Below are positions 5,903 through 6,693 of a stretch of DNA of 6,693 nt, in pieces (within the stretch, counting starts at the first letter, position 1; each line of letters opens with the position of its first letter). The position numbers and the translations under genes were made by a program. Origin of the DNA: JAAFKA01 sp044348925 (GTDB taxonomy: Bacteria > Bacteroidota > Bacteroidia > Cytophagales > Thermoflexibacteraceae); NCBI GenBank assembly GCA_044348925.1, contig JBIKRY010000265.1:1-6693 (forward strand), given 5' to 3'. Below the pieces are notes generated by a model. It saw only the letters and a list, made by a program, of their open reading frames with translations. It made no database searches and was not told the DNA's origin.

Positions 5903-6326
5903 GTTTTATAGTTAGTAAGATTTTAATAAAGTGTAAAAATAGAAAACTTTTGCACGTATGTTTAGAAATTCTTAGTTTTTTTTTATGTAAGTATCTTATG
6001 AACGGATTACATAACCAAAAATGATTAAAGTTGCTTTTGGCAATTTATTATCTATACCTTATGGCTATAGAATTGCTTGAAATTTTTAAGAATAAAGTTT
6101 ATTTAAAATCTATAATTTTGTGCTTAGTGGTGCAATGATAAGCATTTTTTGCGTATGGATAGGTAATGGATAAGCAATAAATTCTAAAATATTTTGTCTT
6201 CAGGCGAATGAAATGTAAGGATAAAAACGAATTTAATTACAAATTTTGAGAAATAATTACCATTGAAGTAAAAACAATAATTTATTTGCTAATAAAAAGA
6301 AAGTAATTAATTAGAAATAAGGTATT
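5903..6326. other. Long AT-rich intergenic region
   Basis: Apart from copy 2 of the 22-bp repeat (6239-6260) and a tcattcgcct-like motif on the minus strand (6198-6211), I see no gene, RNA or clear promoter. The minus-strand leader of the membrane fusion protein gene has no full TAnnTTTG match close to the ATG, so its promoter is unplaced. A TAATTTTG at 6113-6120 on the plus strand has no -33 partner and no gene downstream. Confidence 0.6.
6239..6260 (+). repeat. 22-bp direct repeat, copy 2
   Basis: Identical over 22 bases to positions 24-45 and in the same orientation. A diverged tcattcgcct motif lies 27 bases to the left on the opposite strand. The flanking sequence is otherwise unrelated, so the shared part is a fragment of a dispersed repeat or a conserved site rather than a recent duplication of a larger block. 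Confidence 0.5.
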
Positions 6327-6355
6327 TAATCTAAGCTGTGTAGTAGCTTAGATTA
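6327..6355 (-). terminator. Hairpin after the repeat-protein gene, likely terminator
   Basis: An 11-bp perfect stem (6327-6337 with 6345-6355) closes a 7-base loop, 28 bases beyond the stop codon of the right-edge gene. The minus-strand sequence that follows (aatacctta) is AT-rich but lacks a clean T-run, so termination is probable rather than certain. Confidence 0.45.
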
Positions 6356-6383
6356 GTAGGATTTTACTCCATAGTTTACCTTA

Positions 6384-6693
6384 TTATTTACATTCTTCTG
6401 CTTTTACATTGCTATCAATCAAGTTTTGCAAAGCATCAAAATGAATTGTTTTATAAGTTAATTGACTATCTACTTCTACATTAGCATTATTTTCTGCCAA
6501 ATTTTCTAAGTTACCTAATTGTAAACTAACATTTGTAGTATCTAATTGTGTATCTACTTCTGTAGCAGCATCTTCCTCAATCAAGTTACTAATAAAATTG
6601 CTTGCAATGGTCAAAGAATCTAAAACCAAGTTTCTATCTACTTCCAAACTTGCATCTTCTTCTATCAAACTTACAATTTCAGTACGTAAAACT
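6384..6693 (-). CDS. C-terminal part of a repeat-containing protein, 5' end outside window
   Basis: The last 102 residues of a longer protein are visible, and the frame is still open at the window edge. The first in-frame alternative start here, a TTG at 6668, falls inside a repeat, so it is not the true start. The sequence is acidic, with degenerate tandem units built on LIEEDA-x-x-EVD-x-x-L: LIEEDASLEVD, LIEEDAATEVD, LAENNANVEVD, and a decayed last copy LIDSNVKAEECK. The units are spaced 28, 28 and 26 residues apart, suggesting a regular, perhaps helical, repeat (28 is four heptads). No signal peptide, enzyme motif or sorting domain is seen in this part. I do not recognise the family. A hairpin follows the stop codon. 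Confidence 0.7.
   Translation of the reverse strand, partial: VLRTEIVSLIEEDASLEVDRNLVLDSLTIASNFISNLIEEDAATEVDTQLDTTNVSLQLGNLENLAENNANVEVDSQLTYKTIHFDALQNLIDSNVKAEECK

Noticed and set aside
4538..5915. Plus-strand open frames opposite the membrane fusion protein gene, some with hydrophobic or serine-rich stretches
   Set aside because: These are reverse-complement shadows of a codon-biased real gene; the phenylalanine and serine runs mirror its lysine/glutamate and alanine-rich parts.
6061..6138. 25-codon plus-strand frame beginning MAIELLEIFKNK
   Set aside because: Very short, AT-rich, no promoter with both boxes upstream and no recognisable feature; a chance frame cannot be excluded.
1..6693. 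CRISPR array, toxin-antitoxin pair, defence island or other new multi-gene system
   Set aside because: No regularly spaced direct repeats with spacers, no small paired genes and no nuclease, helicase or transposase genes are present; the genes seen are unrelated housekeeping or single-function genes.

Overview
The window is AT-rich and looks like chromosome from a member of the Bacteroidota, probably a Cytophagales-type bacterium; the phylum is an inference. Three things support it. All five readable start regions are A-rich and lack a Shine-Dalgarno motif. Two divergent genes carry good matches to the Bacteroidota promoter (TTG or TTTG, a spacer of 18-20, then TAnnTTTG). The protein repertoire also fits: a long-form SAICAR synthase, a HlyD/MacA-type membrane fusion protein, and a small lipoprotein with acidic residues just after the lipidated cysteine.

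Layout from left to right. Positions 1-502 hold no gene. They contain two small hairpins, a 231-bp MITE-like element with perfect 25-bp terminal inverted repeats, and an intrinsic terminator serving the next gene. A catalase-like haem protein (503-1489, minus) and a small lipoprotein (1908-2288, plus) diverge from a 418-bp spacer holding their two promoters and a composite palindromic element (1596-1747). The lipoprotein converges on a minus-strand block, read right to left, of a membrane fusion protein (5902 to 4505), dapF (4346 to 3552) and purC (3405 to 2452), ending in a strong terminator at 2383-2423. A further minus-strand gene enters from the right edge (6384-6693). It is truncated by the window and encodes a protein with 26-28 residue repeats.

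The minus-strand genes are metabolically unrelated: efflux, lysine/peptidoglycan precursor synthesis and purine synthesis. They look like a housekeeping neighbourhood rather than a pathway operon. The most distinctive content is the non-coding structure. Both spacers of the block contain a copy of the same ~85-bp palindrome, built from two hairpins facing each other. Other palindromes in the window share its CTTTAG/CTAAAG apex. The two best terminators are also related in sequence and show a compensatory base-pair change.

I found no convincing new multi-gene system, no CRISPR array, no tRNA or rRNA and no transposase gene. The points worth following up are the dispersed palindromes, the MITE-like element, the apparent loss of the distal asparagine in the catalase-like protein, and the truncated repeat protein.
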